IMG/VR virus record: IMGVR_UViG_3300042898_001938 | Span: 1-39,477 of that record | DNA: 39,477 bases | Direction: 5' to 3' (one strand) | From: a virus | Part shown: in pieces, positions 28,970 to 38,459 of the stretch | Position numbering within the stretch: the first letter of the stretch is position 1 | Layout: each line of letters opens with the position of its first letter | Program-made: the position numbers and the translations under genes | Notes under the pieces: model-generated | Told to the model about the DNA's origin: nothing | Databases searched by the model: none | Seen by the model: the letters and a program-made list of their open reading frames with translations, nothing else

Positions 28970-31900
28970 ATGTCAGACGATCCAAACGAACCACAATCGA
29001 CCGAGACAAGCCCAATTACACAGAATGAAATGCTATCTGCTGACATTGTGCTGCCTCCGTCTGTAAACGGAAGAGATCGTTTCATTTTGATAGAAAAGAA
29101 ATCGCCAGAGACTATTAATCCTTTGGTCAAAAGAGAAGTTAGCGTAGAAGCTGTAATTGAAGTTATAGATAGAAATTTCTCTTATCCAATGGCCGCTCAC
29201 GTTGGATTAAAATTTGATTCTAGAACGTTTTCTAGTATTCCTTCAAAAAAGTTTGATGTCAAGATGAAGAAGGTCAAAGTTCCTTCTAATTATTATCCAA
29301 CTGGCGGAAATGGATTAGATAGAAGATATGTTTACCCAAATCCTGATTATGACGCAGACCCAAATACATTAGACGTTGTATTCATGGTTGATCAAAATAT
29401 GAATTTTGCAACCAGAGCTTTATTGAAAAGAAATTTAAAAGATATACTTTCTAAAGTAATTTCTGGATATAAATACACAAGAGCTTCTATCTGGCAAACA
29501 TCAAACGGGACCAATACTATAATTAACGAAAAAACAGGAGATATAATCAATAACTTTACGTTTTTCTCGGATAATGGCGAGTTCTTTGAAGTTGAAACTC
29601 CTGATTCTGATGGCGCGAATAATACAAATCTTTACAAAAAATTGTTCGATGCTTTAAGCTCAACTCAAATTTCTACAAATCCAGATGAAACTATTATTGC
29701 TAATTACTTTTTAAGAAAAAGTCAATTTAGTATTACAGATACAGTAGGACAATCAAGCGAAGGATCAACTTTGAAGCACGTTTGGGAGAATACTGTTAGA
29801 AAGGTTATTTATTTTTCTGGATCAACTCCAGAAACAATGAGCGAAAATACTTATGATACGCTGTTATCTCATGCAAGAGAAAGCTGCATTAATATTTATT
29901 ACTTTCATAACGATTCAGATTTTTCTGGCACAAGAACATTAAGAGAACTCTCAGAAGATACAGGAGGAGCAAAGTTCTGTATGCTTCACGATTCAGACGT
30001 TAAATTAACTCAGTTCTGTGACAATAACTTTTACGACAGTAATAAAATATACTATGGAGATTGGGACGGAACATTTAAGATCGCTTGGACAGATAATCCT
30101 GCTTGGGTATTGTATGACATTATTACTGATCCTAACTATGGATTAGGTAATTATATTGATTCTAAAGCCGTAGATAAATGGACTCTTTATGATATTGGTC
30201 GTTATTGTGATTGCGTTGATGATGACGGAAGATTTAGAGGAGTTCCAGATGGCAAAGGCGGATTAGAGCCAAGATACACTTGTAACATTATCTTCTACAA
30301 CAAAGATGAAGCTTACAATGTATTAAAAGATATTTCTGCTGTATTTAAAGGCATCTTGTATTGGACGACAGAAGGCTTTTCGTTCTTTGCTGATATGCCG
30401 AAACAAGCTGTAATGCAGTTCGCCAATTCTTCAGTAAAAGATGGAGTTTTTAATTACGAAGATACTGCTAAAAATTTACGTTACACCTGTGTAGAAATTA
30501 CTTATAACGATAGATATGATTTTTACAAACCAAAAGTAGAATACGTCGAAGATTCGGAAGGTATAGTCAAATATGGATTAAATCCGTTTAAAGTTAATGC
30601 CGCTGGATGCACCTCTAGATCAGAAGCGAAGCGCATAGGAAGATACGTTATGTCAACTTCTATGCACGAATCAGAAGTAGTAACCTTTACCGCAGGTATA
30701 GAAGGCTCTTATCTCCAAATCGGAGATTTATTTACGATAAGCGACGAAATTAAAAATGTAGCAAGAACATTTGGAAGAATTCTCGATGTAGATTCGGCTA
30801 ACAAAACAATTAAAATTGATGGAGAGTTCCAGCAAGGATTATCTTCTGGAATATTTGTCCACATTCCATCTGGAAATTATAAAGTATCTGATTTAAATGC
30901 GCTCAATGATTCTGATGGTAATTTTACTGGAACTTTAGAAAACATCAGAGCTAGACGCCAAAGTCAATTAAAACAATTAAATATTAAACAAGTCCAAGAT
31001 GATGCATACGGATGCACTTTGACTGTTACTGGTAATTTTTTAATGGATTCTGTAATTACAGACGTTCATTTGGAAGAAGGAAGACTTTCTGGTGCTGTTA
31101 CAACTGGAGATAGCGTTTTAACAGGAATCGTTTACAGATTTCCAGAAAATACAATAGCTGATGGAAATCCAACTTGGGACACTTTATCTTATCAACAAGT
31201 AACTGGAGTATTTAATGAAGTTGGACTTGATATTGACTTAATTGGAGAAGCTGGAACAGGTCAATTAATTGCTCCTGTATCAAATAACTGGCTAGGCAAA
31301 ATAGACTATAAGCTTAATGGATCGAATTCGTTCTTTTATGCAAATGGCTCCGCTCAAGTAGAAGTAAATACTAACGCTGTCGCTATCGCAGAAATATCTG
31401 CTACTGATGGTTCTAGAATTAACTCTGCAACAGTATCTAATTTAGATGATGTATGGGGTTCTTCTATATATACATCTGCGGTAACTGGCAATGTAATAGC
31501 TATATTCACAAGAGGCCCGGTTGTTAGTAATTCATACGCCGCTTCTAACGCTAATTGGAAAAATCTTGCAGCAACAGAGGTATTTAAAATTGGTAAAAAT
31601 ATATCTGCAACTTCGACTTCTTTCGGATATGCGGCTGCATTTGTCAAAGGTGGATACAGAATTATTGAAAGAGCTTCTAAAAATTTGAGTGATCAAGGAA
31701 GTCTGACGTTCTATTATAGAGATTTGTTAGCTTTGAGTAAGCTGCGCCCATACTACACAATCTCTCAAGCTGACATTGGAAATAATCAAGCAACGAATCT
31801 TAAAGATTGGACATTTGATTTCGCATACAAAGTTGGAGACAGAGTAAAGAATAATGGAAATGTTTATTTGTGTGTTCAAGATCATAAATCGCCAACTACA

Positions 31901-34561
31901 TTTGAAGTTGGGAATAAATGGACTGCTGGAAATTCTTTAGGATATTCAACATACGGATTCCCGAAAAACTTTTATGTAAAACAAAATGGTCAAAAAATAC
32001 CGATCACAACAGAATTAACAACTGCTCATATTACTGGAACATTCCTTTCTTTAGGCATAAATAAAATTCATGTTGGAGGAGGACCACTTGGAGAAAGTAA
32101 TTTAGCTACGCTAGCGGAAGGTTTGGGTTTAGGTTATAGCGGATTAGTATATGGAACTGGTTATCCTATTGGTTATTATAATTTAAACGTAGATACGTCA
32201 GCCAGAAACTTAGATTTACTTTCAGCTGGAAGCAGTTATGTATTAAGTGGTTCGGGAGTTGAACCTAAATATTATAAAACTATCGCTACAAAAGAAGAAG
32301 AGGCTAATCAGTACGCTATTGTTGGATTGCAGTATATGCCGGATAAAGAAAACTTTGTAGAGAGGGAAATCGCAGATAATTCACCAAGCCAATATGTTAC
32401 TTCGCCTTATGATAAAATCATAAAGCCAGATCCAGTATCAGCTATCACAAATACAGGAATATACGGAGGAACTGGATTAGATATCACTTGGCAACAAGTA
32501 ACAACCACTCCTATTAACGGTTATAAAATTTATGTAAGCAGACCAGATTACTCAAATAGTAATGATTCTGCTTTAACTGAGTTTTTTGCCGTAGCGTCTG
32601 GAGTAAATAAGGTAACTATACCAATCAACGAAAAATGGGGTCAATACGATATTGATGTTTATAGTCAAGGAATTACTCCTTACAAATTTTTGTCTGATGG
32701 CGCTGCGTCAATCGCTATTCAAGTTTTACCAGATCCAACATTGCAGATTGATGGAACAACGGTTAATTCTGTATTGGTTAGTGGAATCAAATTAGATACA
32801 GCTGATACAGATAGCTTGAGATATAATATTGGTTACAAATCTTCCGCTTCTTGTTTTACTGGAGTTGGAGTAGGAAACTTTACATCAGCCGATTTAACAT
32901 TTAGATGGAAGTATATTGACCCTACAGGCGGAATAGTTTCTAACATTGATCAGATGAGGCGCAATCCTTTTATCGAGTTTCCTCCAAAAGTAACTTTGGA
33001 AATCATCAATGAAGGTGGCGCGGTTTTAGAGACTGTAAAACAATACCAAGGATTTTCTTACAGAATAGATGAAAATGCTAATAAGAAATTAGTAAGCAAG
33101 GAGCAAAGTAACTATCAAAACGTACAAGCTTCTAGAAACTTGGGATTGAGAATCAAAATCGAAGATACTAATGGCAAATCTTTTACTGGAATTTATCAAG
33201 CGACAAACATTCCTCCTTCGTATAAAGAAATTGAAGTTATCGACTCTTACCAAGATTCGCCGTATCAAATTCTTTCTGGTATCTACGGAAACGAATCCTA
33301 CCAAAGATTAGCTGTATGGTGCAGTGGCGCAAACAATATTATTACTGGCTCTGGATTAAGAGATAGTGCTGGTACTATACTTAGAAGTGAAGACGAAAGA
33401 GATGTTTCTTATGGAGACATAGTATCTGCATTTTTAAGTGCAACAGGATTTAATGGAATTGAAGAAGGAGCGACTCCTTCTGTTGCTGGAATTACTATCA
33501 ATTACAGAGGTGATGGAGATCCAGACTACGAGGCTTATGTCAATCTATATGGAGACTTACTGGACTTTTATAATAAGAATGTTGATAAATCAAAATCTAA
33601 AGAAAGTTTTGGATTAGAGCATTATACAGCTTATGGAATAAATGAAGGAAGAGAGCTGCCGAAAACTAAAAACAATCCAATGGGAATTGCTGATTTAGAC
33701 GCTGTGCCTACAGGCAAAATAGGATTCTCTGGAATTGCTATGACGGTTTTACCAGAAAAAGTTTCTTTTAACAAGATTGTATTTAACTGTTCTTCACCTT
33801 TGTCAAATAAAGATGTTTATAAAGTGGATATATACACAGGAGATGTATCAGGCTTCGTTCCAGACGTATCAAAGAAAACTAACTATCATAGAGAATATCT
33901 AATGACTGATACTAGAAGACTGCTTAATATAATAGAATTGAGCGACGAATCAATAGAAAGATCAAAAGACTATTACTATAAATTCTTACCTTACGATGAT
34001 TTTGGTAGCGGTATCATGTCTGCTGTTTGTAGCGGTTATTTAGTTAACGAAGAAAGAGAAGGCGTAACAAAATCATACAAAAAGAAAACTCTTAATGGAA
34101 ATGCTGATGAAGGTAATATTGACGCGGCTGATATGGTTCAAGATGTTAGATACAAAATCGTAACACTAGGAACAATCAACTGGAACGATATTGGCGTTAA
34201 CGAAGATACAACACCAGAAATAAACGTCGAATTTGATTATAATGGCGAAGCTATTACAGGAAGCGATGGCGTCGTTCAAAGAATAGAAAAACCTGAAATC
34301 ATCGCACCAGCAGAAATGGACATACTTCATGTTTTCAATACAAACAGTAATTCTACTGTAGTTGTCCCAGAAGATGTTCTTGAAGGGTCGTCGTTAAATT
34401 TCGTCAACATTGGAGAACACGATATTTACGTCAATAATCCAGACGGAGATACAGCTAATGGTGAAAACATAACTGTATTGAAGCCAAATGAAAGAGTTGA
34501 ACTCTTTAAAATAAACGGAACTTGGATAGACCCAAGAGGAGACAACCTCTACTTGGATTAA
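28970..34561 (+). CDS. Tail tip / host specificity protein J homologue, main part, with VWA-like insert
   Basis: An 1863-residue host-contact protein. After a short J-like start (1-110), a von Willebrand A-like domain (about 135-345) has strand DVVFMVDQNMN, strand VIYFSGS, and INIYYFHNDS then LSEDTGGAKF. Its metal site is degenerate (DxNxN instead of DxSxS). The J core follows (360-600: GDWDGTFKIAWTDNPAWVLY, DPNYGLG, RYTCN). Further modules are a CBM5/12-like one (953-985), an FnIII-like one (about 1150-1255), a DYEAYVNLYGDL then HYTAYGINEGR module (about 1520-1560) and a YKIVTLGTINWNDIG module (about 1728-1770). It ends in a fibre-like domain. It binds the receptor (inferred from family). 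It overlaps the nrdB end by 4 bases. Confidence 0.88.
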   Translation: MSDDPNEPQSTETSPITQNEMLSADIVLPPSVNGRDRFILIEKKSPETINPLVKREVSVEAVIEVIDRNFSYPMAAHVGLKFDSRTFSSIPSKKFDVKMKKVKVPSNYYPTGGNGLDRRYVYPNPDYDADPNTLDVVFMVDQNMNFATRALLKRNLKDILSKVISGYKYTRASIWQTSNGTNTIINEKTGDIINNFTFFSDNGEFFEVETPDSDGANNTNLYKKLFDALSSTQISTNPDETIIANYFLRKSQFSITDTVGQSSEGSTLKHVWENTVRKVIYFSGSTPETMSENTYDTLLSHARESCINIYYFHNDSDFSGTRTLRELSEDTGGAKFCMLHDSDVKLTQFCDNNFYDSNKIYYGDWDGTFKIAWTDNPAWVLYDIITDPNYGLGNYIDSKAVDKWTLYDIGRYCDCVDDDGRFRGVPDGKGGLEPRYTCNIIFYNKDEAYNVLKDISAVFKGILYWTTEGFSFFADMPKQAVMQFANSSVKDGVFNYEDTAKNLRYTCVEITYNDRYDFYKPKVEYVEDSEGIVKYGLNPFKVNAAGCTSRSEAKRIGRYVMSTSMHESEVVTFTAGIEGSYLQIGDLFTISDEIKNVARTFGRILDVDSANKTIKIDGEFQQGLSSGIFVHIPSGNYKVSDLNALNDSDGNFTGTLENIRARRQSQLKQLNIKQVQDDAYGCTLTVTGNFLMDSVITDVHLEEGRLSGAVTTGDSVLTGIVYRFPENTIADGNPTWDTLSYQQVTGVFNEVGLDIDLIGEAGTGQLIAPVSNNWLGKIDYKLNGSNSFFYANGSAQVEVNTNAVAIAEISATDGSRINSATVSNLDDVWGSSIYTSAVTGNVIAIFTRGPVVSNSYAASNANWKNLAATEVFKIGKNISATSTSFGYAAAFVKGGYRIIERASKNLSDQGSLTFYYRDLLALSKLRPYYTISQADIGNNQATNLKDWTFDFAYKVGDRVKNNGNVYLCVQDHKSPTTFEVGNKWTAGNSLGYSTYGFPKNFYVKQNGQKIPITTELTTAHITGTFLSLGINKIHVGGGPLGESNLATLAEGLGLGYSGLVYGTGYPIGYYNLNVDTSARNLDLLSAGSSYVLSGSGVEPKYYKTIATKEEEANQYAIVGLQYMPDKENFVEREIADNSPSQYVTSPYDKIIKPDPVSAITNTGIYGGTGLDITWQQVTTTPINGYKIYVSRPDYSNSNDSALTEFFAVASGVNKVTIPINEKWGQYDIDVYSQGITPYKFLSDGAASIAIQVLPDPTLQIDGTTVNSVLVSGIKLDTADTDSLRYNIGYKSSASCFTGVGVGNFTSADLTFRWKYIDPTGGIVSNIDQMRRNPFIEFPPKVTLEIINEGGAVLETVKQYQGFSYRIDENANKKLVSKEQSNYQNVQASRNLGLRIKIEDTNGKSFTGIYQATNIPPSYKEIEVIDSYQDSPYQILSGIYGNESYQRLAVWCSGANNIITGSGLRDSAGTILRSEDERDVSYGDIVSAFLSATGFNGIEEGATPSVAGITINYRGDGDPDYEAYVNLYGDLLDFYNKNVDKSKSKESFGLEHYTAYGINEGRELPKTKNNPMGIADLDAVPTGKIGFSGIAMTVLPEKVSFNKIVFNCSSPLSNKDVYKVDIYTGDVSGFVPDVSKKTNYHREYLMTDTRRLLNIIELSDESIERSKDYYYKFLPYDDFGSGIMSAVCSGYLVNEEREGVTKSYKKKTLNGNADEGNIDAADMVQDVRYKIVTLGTINWNDIGVNEDTTPEINVEFDYNGEAITGSDGVVQRIEKPEIIAPAEMDILHVFNTNSNSTVVVPEDVLEGSSLNFVNIGEHDIYVNNPDGDTANGENITVLKPNERVELFKINGTWIDPRGDNLYLD

Positions 34562-35613
34562 AGATTCATCTGGAACACAGATTCATCCATTTTGTTATCT
34601 ACGCCTTTAACGTAGGACGAGATTTCTGTTTCTTGTGGAGCTACTTGAATCTTCTTGCTGTCGTAGAAGCTATCCAGCCATCCAGAAAGAGGATTGCTTT
34701 TAACGTTGTAGATTTTCTTGTAACCCATAGAAGTTAAGCGGCTGTCAGCGAGCCATTCAACATAGTTCTTGAGCGAATCAGATGTGAGTCCAATCAAGTT
34801 CCCGCGAGAGAAAAGATAGTCGGCCCATTCTTTTTCAGCATCTACTGCCATACGATATGCTTCGTAAACGCGATCTTCATTCTTCTTTACGATTTCTTGA
34901 AAGCCTTCTTTCGGGTTATCACGGAGAATCTTAAAGATATTTTGAGTAATAGCGACGTGGAGATTTTCATCTCTAGAGATCAAGTTGATGATCTTAGCGT
35001 TCCCTTCCATCTTGCCCCGATAACCGAAATAAAACGAGCAAGCAAACGAAACATAGAAAGTAAGACCTTCGGTGATTTGAGTAGCCAACAGAGCGTCAAA
35101 AATCTGTTGCTTTGGGTCTTCGCTCTTGGTATTCAAGAGAGCGTCGTAGCGGCTAGAAATAGCTTCTGCGCGCTTAACAATTTCCTTATCTTCTAAGATA
35201 GAGTCAAAGAACTTGGTCGCGTCTGGATGAACGTTTTGAAGAATATAAGTATAGCTGTTGCTGTGAACAGTTTCAAAGAAAGACCATACATTCATGCAGA
35301 TTTCAAGTTCTGGATTGCTGACATAATCAGCGAGAGAATTGATGCTGCGAGAAAGCATAGAGTCCGTCATCGTTTGAAAACGGAGATTGCTATCGAAGAC
35401 AAAGCGTTCTTCTGGAGACAAATTCTTATAGTCAGCAGAATCTTTAGTCAGATTGATTTCTTGTGGACGCCAGAAGAAGTTCATCTGTTGATCATATAGA
35501 TCATAGAACTTTGGATACTTCAAGCGGTCATAACGCTGAATAGCTAAATCTTCGCCAAGGAAGATCGGCTGTTTAAGAGAATCTGTGTTTACGGTGTTTA
35601 ATACTGTTTTCAT
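34558..35613 (-). CDS. nrdB: Class Ia ribonucleotide reductase, beta subunit
   Basis: A 351-residue NrdB from ATG 35613 (MKTVLNTVNTDSLKQPIFLG); an in-frame ATG at 35637 lies inside nrdA. The di-iron ligands D84, E114, H117, E182, E216 and H219 and the radical tyrosine Y121 (FETVHSNSYTY) are all present, so it should form a working cofactor. The C-terminal VAPQETEISSY and final FQMNL fit the tail that docks on NrdA. It makes deoxyribonucleotides with NrdA for phage DNA replication. It follows nrdA by 4 bases. Confidence 0.96.
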   Translation of the reverse strand: MKTVLNTVNTDSLKQPIFLGEDLAIQRYDRLKYPKFYDLYDQQMNFFWRPQEINLTKDSADYKNLSPEERFVFDSNLRFQTMTDSMLSRSINSLADYVSNPELEICMNVWSFFETVHSNSYTYILQNVHPDATKFFDSILEDKEIVKRAEAISSRYDALLNTKSEDPKQQIFDALLATQITEGLTFYVSFACSFYFGYRGKMEGNAKIINLISRDENLHVAITQNIFKILRDNPKEGFQEIVKKNEDRVYEAYRMAVDAEKEWADYLFSRGNLIGLTSDSLKNYVEWLADSRLTSMGYKKIYNVKSNPLSGWLDSFYDSKKIQVAPQETEISSYVKGVDNKMDESVFQMNL

Positions 35614-35617
35614 TTTT

Positions 35618-37915
35618 TTATAGGGTGCAAGCTCCACTGGAGCAGTTATCTACTTCTTCTGGTTGTGTTTCTGGCTCTACTTTTTTAACTTCGGTGGCTG
35701 AACCAAGCACAGTTTGTGTGTCACCATCGAATGTGTTTGTGTAATAAAGATTTTTGATGCCGTATTTGTAAGCGAGGAGAATATCACGAACAAGTTCTGT
35801 TTGTGGCGGAACTTTGTTTGGATAAGCTGCTGTATTATAATACAGGTTAGTTGACATACTCATATCAACGAACTTTTGAATTGCGGCGGCGACTTTAAGA
35901 TAACCGTCATTGCTTGGCATTTCAGAAGCGATTGTGTAGTGCTGTTTATGCTCTTTAATATTTGGCACGACAACCGAAATAACTCCAGACTTAGAACGCT
36001 TGAACGAAATAAGAGAACGAGGAGGCTCAATACCATTTGTTGAAGACTGAATTACGGAGCTAGATTCAACAGGCATAATCGCCGTCAAAGTACTGTGACG
36101 CATACCGTGTTGGGCGATTTCTTTACGAAGACCTTCCCAATCGAAATGAAGTTTCTCCGTCACGAACTCATCGACGTTCTTGCAGTAAGTATCAATCGGC
36201 AAGATGCCTTGAGAGAATTTGGTCAGATGGAACTTCTCGCACTTACCTTTTTCTTTAGCGACTTCAACAGAGGCTTTGATAAGATTATAACTAACAGATT
36301 CCATAAGCGCGGCTACCTTATTAGGAGCTTGCTTATCAAAATACTTCATTTCGCGTTTAGCTAACCAAGCGGCCAAATTGGTTACGCCAACACCAAGACT
36401 GCGACGTTTCTTGGCAAAGTTTTCGGCAGCAGGAACAAAGTAGTTTTGATGGTCGATCAATTCTTCAAGCATACGAACGATAACATCGCATACTGATTCC
36501 ATTTCATCTTCCGAGATTTCCAGAAGATTAACGGCAGAAAGGATGCAGACGCCGATTTCGCCGTCTTTATCATTAACGTCTTTGATTGCAGTTAAAGGAT
36601 GGTTAACTTCCAAGCAGAGGTTAGCAGTATCAACTTGTTCAGTCCAAGAACCATGAGAGTTAGCATGGTCAACATTCATCAAGTAAATGCGGCCAGTCTC
36701 AACGCGTTCTTTAGAGAACAAAAAAAGAAGATCTCTAGCATTAACTACCTTTTTAAATTTAATTTTATTGTTCTTTTCTGCGGCTTCGTAAAGCTCTTTG
36801 AAGCCTTCCATACCAAAGTTATTCCACAGTTCAGGAGCTTCATGGTACGAGAAAAGGGTAACTGTCTTGTTGGACATGGCGCGATCATAGAACAAACGAT
36901 CAAAGCCAATGCAGTAATCGAGCTTACGAACGCGATTATCGTCTGTGCCAGCGTTGTTCTTTAAAACCATAATGTCTTCAATGTCGTGATGGAACCACGC
37001 AACATTAACGGTTGCAGAGCCGCCACGGATGCCGTTTTGATGGCACGACTTAACGGTGGACTCAAACATCTTCAAGAACGGAATTGGGCCAGTATGACTG
37101 ACCATGCCGCCTTTAACTGGGCTATTAACAGCGCGAATACGGCTGATATTCATGCCAATACCGTAACGGTTGGCGGTAGCTAGGCCAACGGCGGTATTAT
37201 TACCGAAAATCGAATCTAATGTATCGTCAACAGTGAACAAAGCGCACGAAGCGTAAGACTTCAAAGTTGTGCGAACGCCCGCCATAATTGGCGTAGGAAG
37301 ATTGATCTTGTGTTGGCTAAAGTAATTGTAGGCACGTTTAACGTACTGGAGTCTGTTTGAGCTATAATTCTTAAACAGAGTCATAGCAATCAGCATATAA
37401 GCAAACTGCGGTGTTTCGTAGATTTTCTTGGTAGTGCGATTTTGAACTAAGTATTTCTCACACAACTGTTTAATACCAGCATAAGTGAACGAAAAATCAC
37501 GGTCATGTTTTAAATACTCGTCAATCTTATGGAACTCTCTTTCATCGTACCACTTAAGAATCTCAGCATCATAAATGCCCGAATTAATGTTTTCCTTTAC
37601 GAAATCAATAAGTTTTGGCGCGTTTCTGCCACCCCAAACTTCTTTACGAAGCTGATAGTTTTGCAAACGAGAAGCAACGTATTGATACTGAGGCTTTTCC
37701 TCGGAAATAAGATTAGCGGCAGACTCGATCAAAGTATTGTGAACATCTTTGGAAGATATTCCATCAAAGAAAGATAGGTTTGCATTGATACCAACTTCCT
37801 CAAAAGAAGTATTACTAATACCCTCGCAAGCCCAAGCTAAAACTTTATTGATTTTGTCAGCATCGAATTTTTCAACTTCGCCGCTTCTTTTCTTTACATT
37901 CATTAATTTTTTCAT
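35618..37915 (-). CDS. nrdA: Class Ia ribonucleotide reductase, alpha subunit
   Basis: A 765-residue NrdA, the usual length. An N-terminal ATP-cone (about 6-95) for allosteric control precedes the ten-stranded catalytic barrel. Active-site residues are C224 (YASCALF), N432, C434 and E436 (ANLCLEV) and C457. The radical-transfer tyrosines appear in NLYYTNTFDGD. The C-terminal redox pair is C758 and C763 (NCSSGACTL), which needs thioredoxin or glutaredoxin. No intron or intein interrupts it. It is first of the nrdA-nrdB pair, with an AT-rich 72-base gap upstream that probably holds its promoter. Confidence 0.97.
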   Translation of the reverse strand: MKKLMNVKKRSGEVEKFDADKINKVLAWACEGISNTSFEEVGINANLSFFDGISSKDVHNTLIESAANLISEEKPQYQYVASRLQNYQLRKEVWGGRNAPKLIDFVKENINSGIYDAEILKWYDEREFHKIDEYLKHDRDFSFTYAGIKQLCEKYLVQNRTTKKIYETPQFAYMLIAMTLFKNYSSNRLQYVKRAYNYFSQHKINLPTPIMAGVRTTLKSYASCALFTVDDTLDSIFGNNTAVGLATANRYGIGMNISRIRAVNSPVKGGMVSHTGPIPFLKMFESTVKSCHQNGIRGGSATVNVAWFHHDIEDIMVLKNNAGTDDNRVRKLDYCIGFDRLFYDRAMSNKTVTLFSYHEAPELWNNFGMEGFKELYEAAEKNNKIKFKKVVNARDLLFLFSKERVETGRIYLMNVDHANSHGSWTEQVDTANLCLEVNHPLTAIKDVNDKDGEIGVCILSAVNLLEISEDEMESVCDVIVRMLEELIDHQNYFVPAAENFAKKRRSLGVGVTNLAAWLAKREMKYFDKQAPNKVAALMESVSYNLIKASVEVAKEKGKCEKFHLTKFSQGILPIDTYCKNVDEFVTEKLHFDWEGLRKEIAQHGMRHSTLTAIMPVESSSVIQSSTNGIEPPRSLISFKRSKSGVISVVVPNIKEHKQHYTIASEMPSNDGYLKVAAAIQKFVDMSMSTNLYYNTAAYPNKVPPQTELVRDILLAYKYGIKNLYYTNTFDGDTQTVLGSATEVKKVEPETQPEEVDNCSSGACTL

Positions 37916-37987
37916 ATTGAAACCAAAATAGGTAAGATAATTTACAGGTTAAACAGACGTTAATTTTAAACAAAATCCTTTAAGAAA

Positions 37988-38458
37988 CTATTTATAGTTC
38001 TTAACGAAATTGAGTGTATCCACATTGAATCCATTGTTCATATAAAACATCTGGACTCTAGGGTCGCCGCCATGACTAATGTAGGAACAGTTTAAGAAGT
38101 CAAGGTCTTTTTGCAGAATAAATTCTTCTACGGCAGAAATTACCTTAATACCGTCAAAAGAAGACTTTCCGCAAGTAACCCAAATGATTTCTTGCACACC
38201 TTTTCTGCCGCTCACCCAATCGGACGAGACATAGCCAGCGAAAATAGAATTAGGCTTTCCATCCCTGAAATAAACAAAGAAAACAGCGTCATCTTTGAGG
38301 TTGAGCAGAGCGGTAACTAACCTATCTTTTAGGTAGTCTAAATTCCACTCTGCTCCCCAATGTTTTTGAATCTTGCAGATGTTTTGCACCCGCTCGGTCA
38401 AAGACATTTCATCAAGAATGCCTTTAAGCTCAGAAGCTTTAACTATTCTCTTGACCAT
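37988..38458 (-). CDS. GNAT-like acetyltransferase
   Basis: A 156-residue protein with a GNAT-like pattern. An N-terminal helix pair comes first, then strands VFFVYFRDGKPNSIFAGYVS and VQEIIWVTCGKSSFDGIKVI, where the last segment resembles the acetyl-CoA loop and helix. A helix follows (AVEEFILQKDL), then strand FLNCSYISHGG and the typical end VQMFYMNNGFNVDTLNFVKN. Similar GNAT-fold proteins are common in large phages, with targets unknown. The upstream gene stops one base before its start. Confidence 0.65.
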   Translation of the reverse strand: MVKRIVKASELKGILDEMSLTERVQNICKIQKHWGAEWNLDYLKDRLVTALLNLKDDAVFFVYFRDGKPNSIFAGYVSSDWVSGRKGVQEIIWVTCGKSSFDGIKVISAVEEFILQKDLDFLNCSYISHGGDPRVQMFYMNNGFNVDTLNFVKNYK

Positions 38459-38459
38459 A

